Below, one piece after another: positions 26,447 through 34,651 of a stretch of 64,000 nucleotides of DNA. Source of the DNA: an uncultured Bacteroidales bacterium (lineage in GTDB: Bacteria; Bacteroidota; Bacteroidia; Bacteroidales; UBA932); the NCBI GenBank assembly GCA_944323845.1, contig CALUUA010000009.1, forward strand, positions 18,444 to 82,443, given 5' to 3'. Each line of letters opens with the position of its first letter. The stretch's first letter is position 1. The notes under the pieces are model-generated. The model saw only the letters and a program-made list of their open reading frames with translations, made no database searches and was not told the origin of the DNA. A program made the position numbers and the translations under genes.

Positions 26447-27787
26447 ATGAACAGCGATTCACTTTTGGCAGTATCACCTGTCGACGGACGATATGAACGT
26501 CAGACGGAACCTCTCAGGCAGTATTTCAGCGAATTCGCACTGATCCGCTACAGAATCCGTGTGGAAATCGAATATTTCATCGCCCTTTGCGAAATTCCGC
26601 TTCCGCAGCTGGCTGATTTCGACAGGGGAAGGTTCGATGCCCTCCGGGCAATATACAGGAATCTGACTCCGGAAGACGCCAGAAGGGTGAAAGATATAGA
26701 GAAGGTGACCAACCACGACGTGAAGGCCGTGGAATACTTCATAAAAGAGAAATTCCGGGAAATGGGTATAATCAAATGGGGTGAATTCGTGCATTTCGGC
26801 CTGACATCGCAGGACATAAACAACACCTCAGTACCCCTTTCTCTCAAAGAAGCGGCAGAGGGCTGCTGGCTGCCTCTCCTGAATGAGGTTCTGGATATTA
26901 TCCGGAAAATGGCTGAAGAATGGAAAGACATCCCGATGCTGGCCAGAACGCACGGACAGCCGGCTTCTCCGACGAAGGTGGGGAAAGAGTTCAAAGTATT
27001 CCAGGTGCGTCTGGAAGAACAGATACGGCAGTTCGCCACCCTGACATACCCGGCCAAGTTCGGAGGCGCGACAGGGAACATGAACGCGCACAAGGTCGCA
27101 TATCCCGACATGGACTGGATAGACTTCGGGAACAGGTTTGTGGCCTCCCTCGGACTGAAAAGGTCGTTCCCTACCACCCAGATAGAGCATTACGACAATC
27201 TGGCTGCCATCTTCGACAACATGCGCAGGATAAACACCATCCTGATCGACATGGCCCGGGACATCTGGACCTATATTTCGATGGAATACTTCAGGCAGAA
27301 AGTGAACAAGAACGAGGTCGGGTCTTCCGCCATGCCGCATAAGGTAAACCCGATAGATTTCGAGAATGCCGAAGGCAATCTCGGGATGGCCGATGCAGTG
27401 CTGACATTCCTGTCGATGAAACTGCCTGTCTCCAGACTTCAGCGCGACCTGACCGATTCGACCGTACTCAGGAACATAGGAGTGCCGGTAGCCCACCAGA
27501 TCATAGCCCTGAATTCCCTGAAAAAGGGGCTGGGAAAACTCATTCTGAACGAAACAGCCATAGAGGCAGATCTGGAAAGGAACTGGGCCGTGGTGGCGGA
27601 AGCCATACAGACCATCCTGCGCCGGGAGAATTATCCGGATCCTTATGAAACGCTGAAAGCGCTGACGCGCACCGGAGCCGCCATCAACCGTGAAACCATT
27701 TCCGGCTTCATCGACGGTCTCGATGTCAGCGATGAGGTGAAGGCGGAGCTTCGGGCCATCACCCCTATGACATATACCGGATTCTGA
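26447..27787 (+). CDS. purB: Adenylosuccinate lyase
   Basis: A 446-residue member of the fumarase/aspartase superfamily that acts twice in purine synthesis, on SAICAR and on adenylosuccinate. The start MNSDSLLAVSPVDGRYERQ is typical of the PurB type found in E. coli and Bacteroidota. The signature loop GSSAMPHKVNPIDFENAEGN carries the catalytic Ser; the TSQDINNT and ARTHGQPA blocks supply the catalytic His and substrate contacts. A TTG at 26417 in the same frame is inside the promoter and was rejected as start. Confidence 0.96.
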   Translation: MNSDSLLAVSPVDGRYERQTEPLRQYFSEFALIRYRIRVEIEYFIALCEIPLPQLADFDRGRFDALRAIYRNLTPEDARRVKDIEKVTNHDVKAVEYFIKEKFREMGIIKWGEFVHFGLTSQDINNTSVPLSLKEAAEGCWLPLLNEVLDIIRKMAEEWKDIPMLARTHGQPASPTKVGKEFKVFQVRLEEQIRQFATLTYPAKFGGATGNMNAHKVAYPDMDWIDFGNRFVASLGLKRSFPTTQIEHYDNLAAIFDNMRRINTILIDMARDIWTYISMEYFRQKVNKNEVGSSAMPHKVNPIDFENAEGNLGMADAVLTFLSMKLPVSRLQRDLTDSTVLRNIGVPVAHQIIALNSLKKGLGKLILNETAIEADLERNWAVVAEAIQTILRRENYPDPYETLKALTRTGAAINRETISGFIDGLDVSDEVKAELRAITPMTYTGF

Positions 27788-27828
27788 ATGCGACTGACGG
27801 ACGGCGCAATTTTACGCCATATCGGAAA

Positions 27829-28164
27829 TTACTCCTTGTCAGTCTCCAAAATATAGACATCTTCGCCGGGAGCAGCCAGATGGAACTGCTCTCTGGCGAA
27901 TTTTTCAAGCGTATCCCTGTCAGTGACCAGAAGATCTATCCTGGCATCCAGGTCCTGAAGTTCCTGCCGGTATGATGAAATCTGCTTTTCCTGACGTGAA
28001 AGCTCCATTCTGGCATCTATCCAGTTGAAAATATTGCTTCCGGGCTTGAAAAGCACGAAAAGCAGGAAGACAGCGGTGATGATGACCACATATCTGGCAA
28101 ATCTCTTGTGTCCGCCTTTTCTGAATATTTGTCTTAATGTCGTCATTCCGAAAGATTTTTCCAT
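27829..28164 (-). CDS. Septum formation initiator, DivIC/FtsB family
   Basis: A 111-residue bitopic protein: short basic cytoplasmic N-terminus, one membrane helix (YVVIITAVFLLFVLF, about 25-39), then a coiled coil (about 50-95) with the DivIC-family ending LEKFAREQFHLAAPGEDVYIL. It should work with FtsL and FtsQ in the divisome. It is convergent with purB and divergent from the nucleotidyltransferase gene, sharing with it a palindromic promoter region. Confidence 0.9.
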   Translation of the reverse strand: MEKSFGMTTLRQIFRKGGHKRFARYVVIITAVFLLFVLFKPGSNIFNWIDARMELSRQEKQISSYRQELQDLDARIDLLVTDRDTLEKFAREQFHLAAPGEDVYILETDKE

Positions 28165-28181
28165 TAATTTTCTTTATTCAA

Positions 28182-28199
28182 CAAATTTAGCTAAATTTG
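28182..28199. promoter_or_regulatory. Palindromic pair of -7 boxes, divIC (-) and nucleotidyltransferase (+)
   Basis: CAAATTTAGCTAAATTTG is a perfect 18-base palindrome made of two TAAATTTG boxes pointing outward (minus 28182-28189, plus 28192-28199). The starts lie 18 and 35 bases away. Clear TTTG elements at the expected distances are missing on both sides. Confidence 0.5.
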
Positions 28200-28233
28200 A
28201 AGAATATAGAAAACATTCTAAATTAAAACATAA

Positions 28234-29163
28234 ATGAAACCAACTTTACTTGTACTTGCTGCCGGTATGGGCAGCCGCTATGGCGGACTCAAACAGATGG
28301 ACGGACTCGGCCCTAACGGGGAGACCATCATAGACTATTCCATTTTCGATGCCGTCAAATCAGGATTCGGGAAAATCGTCTACATCGTGCGCGAATATTT
28401 CCTCGAGGACTTCAAGTCGATGGTAGAAAAAAGATACAAGAACGTCACCTGCCCTGACGGCTCTCCGCTGGAATTCGATTATGTGACACAGGAACTGGAC
28501 AAGATTCCGGAGGGTTTCAAGCTGAATCCGGAGAGGGAGAAACCTTGGGGTACAGCCCATGCGGTGCTTATGGCCAAAGATGTCATCAAAGAGCCTTTTG
28601 CAGTTATCAACGGCGATGACTATTACGGGAAAGACTCGTTCAAGATCATGGCAGACTGGCTTATGGCACATGCGGACAAGAAAGGGGAATACTGTCTGGT
28701 AGGGTTCGAGCTGGACAATACGCTTTCCGAGTCAGGCGGAGTGTCCAGAGGACTCTGCACGGCTGACAGCCAGCACTACCTCACCCATGTAGAGGAGCAC
28801 CACAATGTGGAAAAGGCGGAAGACGGAAAGGTTTACGCGGACAACAGCAAGGGAGAAAGGATCGAAGTAGACGGAAAGGCTCTCTGCTCGATGAACATGT
28901 GGGGCTTCACCCCTGACTATTTCGAGAACAGCAAGGACGTATTTACAGACTTCCTGAAGGAGAACATCAACGAACTGAAAAAGGAATTCTACATCCCTTA
29001 TGCTGTCGACCACATGATCAAGAACGGTCAGGCGAAGGTGGAACTTCTCTCCACTCCTTCACGCTGGTTCGGTGTCACCTACAAACAGGACAGGCCGGGC
29101 GTAGTGGCCAAGTTCCAGGAATTTGCCGACAAGGGGGTTTATCCGACACCTCTGTACAAATAA
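28234..29163 (+). CDS. Sugar-phosphate nucleotidyltransferase
   Basis: A 309-residue enzyme of the NTP_transferase family that activates a sugar 1-phosphate with an NTP. The nucleotide loop is VLAAGMGSRYGGLKQMDGLG and the sugar/metal block is PFAVINGDDYYG with GTAHAVLMAKD ahead of it. The product is probably UDP- or dTDP-glucose, but the nucleotide and sugar cannot be fixed from sequence. It stands alone, with its own promoter and a hairpin terminator behind it. Confidence 0.85.
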   Translation: MKPTLLVLAAGMGSRYGGLKQMDGLGPNGETIIDYSIFDAVKSGFGKIVYIVREYFLEDFKSMVEKRYKNVTCPDGSPLEFDYVTQELDKIPEGFKLNPEREKPWGTAHAVLMAKDVIKEPFAVINGDDYYGKDSFKIMADWLMAHADKKGEYCLVGFELDNTLSESGGVSRGLCTADSQHYLTHVEEHHNVEKAEDGKVYADNSKGERIEVDGKALCSMNMWGFTPDYFENSKDVFTDFLKENINELKKEFYIPYAVDHMIKNGQAKVELLSTPSRWFGVTYKQDRPGVVAKFQEFADKGVYPTPLYK

Positions 29164-29186
29164 ACGGTCGGTGACAAAACCTGAAT

Positions 29187-29239
29187 GAAGCCGGCTCAAA
29201 AGGGTACTTTCTTGAAATTCAGCCTTTTGGGTCGGCTTC
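29187..29239 (+). terminator. Terminator after the nucleotidyltransferase gene
   Basis: GAAGCCGGCTCAAAAGG pairs with CCTTTTGGGTCGGCTTC with two mismatches around a 19-base loop. It lies 23 bases after the stop codon. A T-rich stretch follows only weakly. Confidence 0.6.
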
Positions 29240-29281
29240 GTCTTGCTTCGAAAGACAAATCCTCTTTTTTACGTCTATATC

Positions 29282-30166
29282 ATGTCGATTTTTTCACCCA
29301 AACGGAAAGTCAAGGCATCGTATAATCTGATGTCCGACTTCAACTGGTATCTTCCCGACATAAAAGGGATGTTCATCCTGCTGGCATTGCTCCTGGCAGG
29401 AGCACTTATCGCGAATTTCGTCACTGCCGCCCTGATGCTTGTTCCCGGCTGGGCAGAGAGCGGCGGGGACTATATGTTGCTTATATCGTACCCTATAATG
29501 TTCATACCTCCGCTGCTGTACGCTTCCGGGCGCAGCAAGTTCAACAGGGATTTCGACATGACGGAAGCTGTCCCTCTCGACGGGAACAATTTCGGGAAGA
29601 CCGGCTTCTGGGGTCTTGCCGTCATGTCCGTCATCGCCACTATAGCTGCAGGCATCGTCATGGATCCCCTTTCGATGCTTCTGCCCCCTACCCCCGAGTG
29701 GTTCGACAAACTGAACGAACAGATGCTGACAGGCACACCGCTTTGGGCGACTCTGTTATCGGTATCGGTTTTCGCCCCTCTTTTCGAGGAATGGCTGTGC
29801 CGGGGACTGGTATTGAGAGGGCTTTTGAGGAAAATGAAGCCCGTGTGGGCGATGATCATATCGTCATTGTTCTTCGCTTTCATACACCTGAACCCATGGC
29901 AGGCTCTTCCGGCCTTCATTCTGGGTATGCTCTTCGCCTATGTGTACTACCGGACAGGTTCGCTGAAGCTGACCATGCTGATGCACTGCACGAACAACAC
30001 TTTCGCCGCCCTTGCCGGGCAGAATGAGGCATTCCGGGAAATGAGTTCCTATAGCGAGTTCATGGCCGCGTGGCAGTATGTCACCCTGATAGCGGCAGGA
30101 CTCTTCCTTACAACGCTCTTCATCGCGATTCTCCGCAAGACTACGGCTGAAGGCTGCCGTTCCTGA
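29282..30166 (+). CDS. CPBP-family intramembrane metalloprotease
   Basis: A 294-residue multi-pass membrane protein. The CPBP (Abi) motifs are present in order: FEEWLCRGLVLRGLL with the EExxxR glutamates, FAFIHLNPWQALPAFILGM with the FxxxH histidine, and LMHCTNNTFA with the third ligand. These are glutamate-type intramembrane proteases, related to Rce1. Substrate unknown. ATG 29282 was preferred to Met 16 codons later; the frame upstream has no ATG. The last 26 bases overlap the convergent murU-like gene. Confidence 0.88.
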   Translation: MSIFSPKRKVKASYNLMSDFNWYLPDIKGMFILLALLLAGALIANFVTAALMLVPGWAESGGDYMLLISYPIMFIPPLLYASGRSKFNRDFDMTEAVPLDGNNFGKTGFWGLAVMSVIATIAAGIVMDPLSMLLPPTPEWFDKLNEQMLTGTPLWATLLSVSVFAPLFEEWLCRGLVLRGLLRKMKPVWAMIISSLFFAFIHLNPWQALPAFILGMLFAYVYYRTGSLKLTMLMHCTNNTFAALAGQNEAFREMSSYSEFMAAWQYVTLIAAGLFLTTLFIAILRKTTAEGCRS

Positions 30167-30890
30167 TACGTTCTTCGACGAGGGCAAGCGATTCAGGTTT
30201 CCCGACATCTATCAGATCGAGGCTTTCGGGGACAACTCCGTAAATCGGGTACTCCGCCGCAACATCCAGATAGAAATCCATTATGGAGAATTTCCCTTCA
30301 TAATGTTTTCTGCGGAACAGGCCGAAGACTTCATGGGACAGGATATGTATGCCGGAAAAAGCATATTTCCTGCAGGACCGCACATCCGGATGCGGATAAG
30401 GGCTGCGGATCTGGCCGGTGGATACATTTGTCCATCCCACAAGCCTCATCCGGTCATCGAAAAGCAGATAACGGGATGTCGGCCGGTCGCTTACCGCCAG
30501 AGTAGCCAAGGCGTCTTCCCTGACGGAAGAGTCGAGCCAGCCCAGATCGAGATCGGATATGATGTCGACATTGTGGACCAGAAAACGTCCTTCTCCCAAA
30601 AGTGGTTCAGCATACAATATCCCGCCACCGGTATCGCGGAGCATGTCGCTCTCGTCCGAAATGCTTATCCTCACTCCCGGAATGCAGACCGAGGAGATGT
30701 ATTCTTTTATCATGCCGGCAAAATGATGGACATTCACCACGATGTCATCATAGCCTGCCGCCGCAAGTCTGTCGATGACATGGTGCAGAAGAGGCTTTCC
30801 GCCGACGGGTACCAGAGCTTTCGGCATCCTGTCGGTGAGCGGTTTCAGTCTGGTGCCGAGACCTGCCGCGAATATGAGCGCCTTTTTCAT
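30141..30890 (-). CDS. MurU-like nucleotidyltransferase (MurNAc-1-phosphate uridylyltransferase)
   Basis: A 249-residue enzyme with the nucleotide loop IFAAGLGTRLKPLTDRMPKALVPVGGKPLLHH and the sugar block DTGGGILYAEPLLGEGRFLVHNVDI, close to MurU of Pseudomonas putida in layout. MurU makes UDP-MurNAc from MurNAc-1-phosphate. It sits two bases after a kinase of the AmgK type on the same strand, the exact partner in the anomeric-kinase recycling route, which supports this over a mannose- or glucose-1-phosphate enzyme. Experimental substrate unknown. Confidence 0.75.
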   Translation of the reverse strand: MKKALIFAAGLGTRLKPLTDRMPKALVPVGGKPLLHHVIDRLAAAGYDDIVVNVHHFAGMIKEYISSVCIPGVRISISDESDMLRDTGGGILYAEPLLGEGRFLVHNVDIISDLDLGWLDSSVREDALATLAVSDRPTSRYLLFDDRMRLVGWTNVSTGQIRSPYPHPDVRSCRKYAFSGIHILSHEVFGLFRRKHYEGKFSIMDFYLDVAAEYPIYGVVPESLDLIDVGKPESLALVEERIRNGSLQP

Positions 30891-30892
30891 CG

Positions 30893-32326
30893 TCAGAATT
30901 TCTTTTCCACCCCCTGTTCCCTGTGGACAAGGGATATTTCAAGACCATATTTTCCGTGCAGATGCTCTGCAAGAGCCTCGGCACAATAGACGGAACGATG
31001 CTGACCGCCTGTGCAGCCGAATGAAAACATAAGGTCGGTAAAGCCTCTGGAGATATATTTCTCCACATGGGCGTCCGCCAGGGCGAAGACATTGGTCAGG
31101 AACGGTGCTGCCTCTCCCCTGCTTTCCAGAAAATCCTTGACCGGCTTGTCCATTCCTGTCAGCTCCTTGAACTGAGGATATTTGCCAGGATTATGCATTC
31201 CCCGGCAGTCGAATACGTAGCCGCCTCCATTGCCGGAGGCATCCTCGGGGATTCCTTTCCTGTATGAAAAACTGAAAATACGTATTTTAAGTTCAGATGA
31301 AGGGCAGCTGCATTCTTTTGAACGGCCGGCGAAACGCGGAAGTGCGGTCATGCGCGTCAGAAGTTCCGACAGATAAGGGCAGATGCCGCCGATATGGGGC
31401 AGAAGCTCTTTCAGATTGGACACGGCATACGGGATACTCTCCAGAAAATGCCTTTTCCTCTCGAAATAGCCCCGGAAACCGTAGGCCCCGAGTACCTGCA
31501 GGGTCCTGAAAAAGACAAACAGACGCAATGTCTCCCGGAAGCTGTCGCCGTCCACCTTCCTGTACCTCCCGAGGGAGGCAATGTAAGTGTCCACAAGTTC
31601 TTCCTTAAGCTGCCGGGGGAAATCCGATCTGGCCTGCCAGACGAAAGAAGCCACGTCATAGTAGACAGGGCCGCGTCTTCCTCCCTGAAAGTCTATGAAA
31701 TACGGGACATCGCCCCGGATCATGACATTTCTGGACTGGAAGTCACGGTACATGAAAGTGTCGGCCTCGACAGCTGCCAGCGCCTCCGACAGATGCCGGA
31801 AATCGTCCTGCAGCTTCACCTCGTCGAATTCCAGACCCGTGGTCTTGAGAAAACAATACTTGAAATAGTCCAGATCGAACATGAGAGTCTGCGGAGTGAA
31901 TGGAAGACTGTGATAGCATCGCGAGAAATCCCATCCTGCAGCTCCTTCCACCTGGATTTTCGGAAGTTCTGCTATGGTCTTCCTGAGCAACGAAATTTCC
32001 TCCGGAGAATAGTCGTGTTTCAGCCTTCCCGCGGATATTCTGTCGAACAGGCTTTCCGTACCGAGATCTTCCTGAAGATAGTACATGCGGTCTTCACTCA
32101 TCGCATAGACGCGCGGCACGTTGATTCCTTTCGACGAAAAGTGAGACGCCAGAGAGCAGAAAGCCTCGTTTTCCCCGGCTTCGGTTCCCGCAACGCCGAT
32201 GCAGGAAAAGTCATCTGCACTGATGCGGAAATATGTCCTGTTGCTGCCGGAAGATGTAAGCTGCACTATTTTTTCAGGCATAATCCCGGTACAGGACTTG
32301 AACAGTCTTTCGAGTTCGGTCTTCAT
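30893..32326 (-). CDS. AmgK-like sugar kinase fused to a RapZ C-terminal domain
   Basis: A 477-residue two-domain protein. Residues 1-335 form an APH-fold kinase: ATP-loop SSGSNRTYFRI, catalytic loop MYRDFQSRN with Asp195, metal Asp212 in FIDFQGGRRGP. This matches AmgK, the anomeric kinase for MurNAc and GlcNAc. Residues about 345-477 are the C-terminal domain of RapZ, with FDCRGMHNPG, LTGMDKPVKDFL and FGCTGGQHRS (437-445). In E. coli that domain binds glucosamine-6-phosphate and regulates GlmS; RapZ's own ATPase half is absent. So one protein may both phosphorylate recycled wall sugars and sense amino-sugar phosphate (inference). MurU-like gene follows after two bases. Confidence 0.82.
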   Translation of the reverse strand: MKTELERLFKSCTGIMPEKIVQLTSSGSNRTYFRISADDFSCIGVAGTEAGENEAFCSLASHFSSKGINVPRVYAMSEDRMYYLQEDLGTESLFDRISAGRLKHDYSPEEISLLRKTIAELPKIQVEGAAGWDFSRCYHSLPFTPQTLMFDLDYFKYCFLKTTGLEFDEVKLQDDFRHLSEALAAVEADTFMYRDFQSRNVMIRGDVPYFIDFQGGRRGPVYYDVASFVWQARSDFPRQLKEELVDTYIASLGRYRKVDGDSFRETLRLFVFFRTLQVLGAYGFRGYFERKRHFLESIPYAVSNLKELLPHIGGICPYLSELLTRMTALPRFAGRSKECSCPSSELKIRIFSFSYRKGIPEDASGNGGGYVFDCRGMHNPGKYPQFKELTGMDKPVKDFLESRGEAAPFLTNVFALADAHVEKYISRGFTDLMFSFGCTGGQHRSVYCAEALAEHLHGKYGLEISLVHREQGVEKKF

Positions 32327-32346
32327 TTCTCCACTCTTGTTTTCGT

Positions 32347-32378
32347 CAAAATTAAGGCATAAAATCGGCAATGGCAAA
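32347..32378 (-). promoter_or_regulatory. Promoter of the kinase-RapZ/murU operon
   Basis: Minus strand TTTG (32375-32378), 20 bases, TAATTTTG (32347-32354), a full match to TAnnTTTG, 21 bases before the ATG at 32326. Confidence 0.65.
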
Positions 32379-32461
32379 ATTTCATGTCCGTTCCACGCAC
32401 AGAAAGCCGGAAAGGAACATCATTCCCGTGCATTTGTGAGAGTATTATGACAAATTTATGT

Positions 32462-32469
32462 TACTTTTG
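32462..32469 (+). promoter_or_regulatory. -7 box of the pncB promoter
   Basis: TACTTTTG matches TAnnTTTG and lies 22 bases before the pncB start. The nearest TTTG (32433) is 25 bases upstream, longer than usual. Confidence 0.5.
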
Positions 32470-32491
32470 CAATCTTATAAAACATTTGGCC

Positions 32492-33976
32492 ATGTTAAAT
32501 AACGCATATTGCTCCGACAAGTACCAGTACACGATGGGAAAGTCCTTTTATGAAAGCGGCTTCACCGGGAAAACCGCCATTTTCAACCTGTTCTACAGGA
32601 AGGCTCCGGAAAACAACAACTGGGCAGTCGTCAGCGGAGTGGAAGAAGTGCTGGAAATGGTCATGAATCTGGGGAAAATGCCTGAAGACTTCTTCGCGAA
32701 ATTCCTCCCCGGCGATGAATATGCCGAATTCAGGAAATATCTGGCAGGAATGCGTTTCACCGGAAATATCTATGCCATGAGAGAGGGCGAAATCGTGTTT
32801 CCGAACCAGCCTGTCATCATAGTGGAAGGGCCGATGATAGAAGCCCAGGTGCTCGAGACCCCCATGCTCTGCATCATGAATCATCAGATGGCCGTGGCTA
32901 CAAAGGCCTCCAGAGTATGCCGGGCCACGAACAAGCCTGTCAGCGAATTCGGTTCGAGGAGGGCTCACGGGCCGTGGGCGGCGGTGTACGGAGCCAAGGC
33001 AGCCATCATAGCAGGATGCGCCAACACGTCCAACATCCTGACAGGGGCCGTCTTCGGATGCGGCTCTACCGGTACGATGGCCCACAGTTACGTGACGTCA
33101 TTCGGCTGCTCTGTCGCCGGAGAGTATCAGGCCTTCGATACTTACATCAAGACTCACCGGGGAGAAGCCCTTATCCTGCTGGTAGATACTTACGATACCC
33201 TGAAATGCGGAGTCCTGAACGCCATCCGGGCCTACAGGGACAACGGCATTGACGACAGCTATCCTCTGATGTACGGCATAAGGCTGGACAGCGGGGACCT
33301 CGCCTACCTCTCCACGGAGTGCCGCAGGATTCTGGACGACCATGGGATGAAGAACTGCAAGATATTCGCAACGAACTCTCTCGACGAATACATCATTTCG
33401 GATCTGGAAAGGCAGGGAGCGTGCATAGATTCATACGGAGTGGGCGACGCCATAGCCACGAGCAAGGCCAATCCGTGCTTCGGCAATGTGTACAAGCTCG
33501 TACAGATAGACGGAAATCCCGTGCTCAAACGTTCGGAAGACAAGGCTAAGCTGATAAACCCGGGATTCCAGATTACATACAGGATCATGAAGCATGACCC
33601 GGAAGCCGGGGATGTTTTCAAGGCCGATGTCACCTGTCTTCGCGGCGACAGCCTTTCGCAGAAAATAGAAGCCGGAGAAACCTTCACCATATACGACGAG
33701 TACGACAGATACAAGTCCAAGACTTTCGAAGCCGGCGCATACACCGCATCCGCACTTCAGTCCAAGGTCATGGAAAACGGCAGGATATGCTGCGAAAGCC
33801 ATACTCTGGCCGAAAAGAAGGCGTACTACAACAGGACTTTGAGCCTTTTCAGCCCGAGCGAAAGGAGGCTTATAAATCCTCACTATTACAAGGTGGACAT
33901 TTCGGATGACCTTTATGACACCAAAATGGGTATCATCGACAAACTTTCAAGGGAAATCCATGAATTTCATATCTGA
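32492..33976 (+). CDS. pncB: Nicotinate phosphoribosyltransferase
   Basis: A 494-residue enzyme that makes nicotinate mononucleotide from nicotinate and PRPP. Typical blocks are the start NAYCSDKYQYTMGKSFYESG, EFGSRRAHGPWAAVYGA, GTMAHSYVTSFG with the phosphorylatable His, RLDSGDLAYLS and KIFATNSLDEY. The ATG at 32492 follows its promoter; an in-frame earlier TTG lies within coding-poor sequence and was rejected. It is followed after three bases by nicotinamidase, so the pair forms the two-step nicotinamide salvage route. Confidence 0.93.
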   Translation: MLNNAYCSDKYQYTMGKSFYESGFTGKTAIFNLFYRKAPENNNWAVVSGVEEVLEMVMNLGKMPEDFFAKFLPGDEYAEFRKYLAGMRFTGNIYAMREGEIVFPNQPVIIVEGPMIEAQVLETPMLCIMNHQMAVATKASRVCRATNKPVSEFGSRRAHGPWAAVYGAKAAIIAGCANTSNILTGAVFGCGSTGTMAHSYVTSFGCSVAGEYQAFDTYIKTHRGEALILLVDTYDTLKCGVLNAIRAYRDNGIDDSYPLMYGIRLDSGDLAYLSTECRRILDDHGMKNCKIFATNSLDEYIISDLERQGACIDSYGVGDAIATSKANPCFGNVYKLVQIDGNPVLKRSEDKAKLINPGFQITYRIMKHDPEAGDVFKADVTCLRGDSLSQKIEAGETFTIYDEYDRYKSKTFEAGAYTASALQSKVMENGRICCESHTLAEKKAYYNRTLSLFSPSERRLINPHYYKVDISDDLYDTKMGIIDKLSREIHEFHI

Positions 33977-33979
33977 AGC

Positions 33980-34573
33980 ATGAAAGATTCGGCACTGATC
34001 ATTGTGGACATGCTAAACGATTTCATCGACGGCTCGATGGCATGTCTCAACGCAAAGGAAGCCGTGAACGCAGTATCCGCGTTCATCGACGGCAAGACAT
34101 CGGCGGAGTCCGGAGATGATGACGAAAACGGCATTTTCGGACAGTTTCCTATCCTGTTCATCTGCGACCATCATCCGGCAGACCACTGTTCTTTCAGGGA
34201 AAACGGCGGTCCGTGGCCTGTACACTGCAAGACAGGAACAAGAGGCAGCGCCATCCATGACAAACTGACACCCTACGTTTCGGAGGAACTGACTTTCTAT
34301 AAGGGGTGCTCCCCTGACGAAGAGCAATATTCGGGATGGGAAGGCGTGAACAAGGCCGGCCAGACAGTCGGAGAAGTTCTTGACCTGCTGGATACGGAAG
34401 AAGTGTACGTCTGCGGCATAGCCACCGAATATTGCGTAAAGGCCACTGTCATGGATCTGGTCAGGGCAGGGAAAAAAGTCACTGTCATCGGAGACGCCTT
34501 GGGATATGTGGACAAGGAAGGACACCTCAAGGCATTGGAAGAAATTCGGGCGGCCGGAATCCGCATAATATAG
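33980..34573 (+). CDS. pncA: Nicotinamidase
   Basis: A 197-residue isochorismatase-fold amidase that hydrolyses nicotinamide to nicotinate. Catalytic Asp is in IIVDMLNDFIDGS (Asp10), the metal site in FICDHHPADHCSF, the Lys in TFYKGC and the nucleophile Cys in YVCGIATEYCVKAT. An acidic insert (SAESGDDDENG, about 42-53) sits where homologues have a short turn. Coupled to pncB. Confidence 0.94.
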   Translation: MKDSALIIVDMLNDFIDGSMACLNAKEAVNAVSAFIDGKTSAESGDDDENGIFGQFPILFICDHHPADHCSFRENGGPWPVHCKTGTRGSAIHDKLTPYVSEELTFYKGCSPDEEQYSGWEGVNKAGQTVGEVLDLLDTEEVYVCGIATEYCVKATVMDLVRAGKKVTVIGDALGYVDKEGHLKALEEIRAAGIRII

Positions 34574-34597
34574 CCAAAAGATTGAGCAGCAAGGCAG

Positions 34598-34641
34598 AAA
34601 ATCCGCGGATTTTGTTATTTGAAAAATTATTTCTACCTTTG
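34598..34641 (+). promoter_or_regulatory. Porin gene promoter with a palindrome over the -33 element
   Basis: TTTG at 34611-34614, exactly 19 bases, TACCTTTG at 34634-34641: a full consensus promoter 11 bases ahead of the ATG at 34652. The palindrome AAAATCCGCGGATTTT (34598-34613) covers three bases of the -33 element and could be an operator or end the pncBA transcript. Confidence 0.7.
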
Positions 34642-34651
34642 CCGGCTCGAT

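Noticed and set aside
31394..32362. Plus-strand frame of 322 codons
   Set aside because: Antisense to the kinase-RapZ fusion, which is supported by motifs in both domains.
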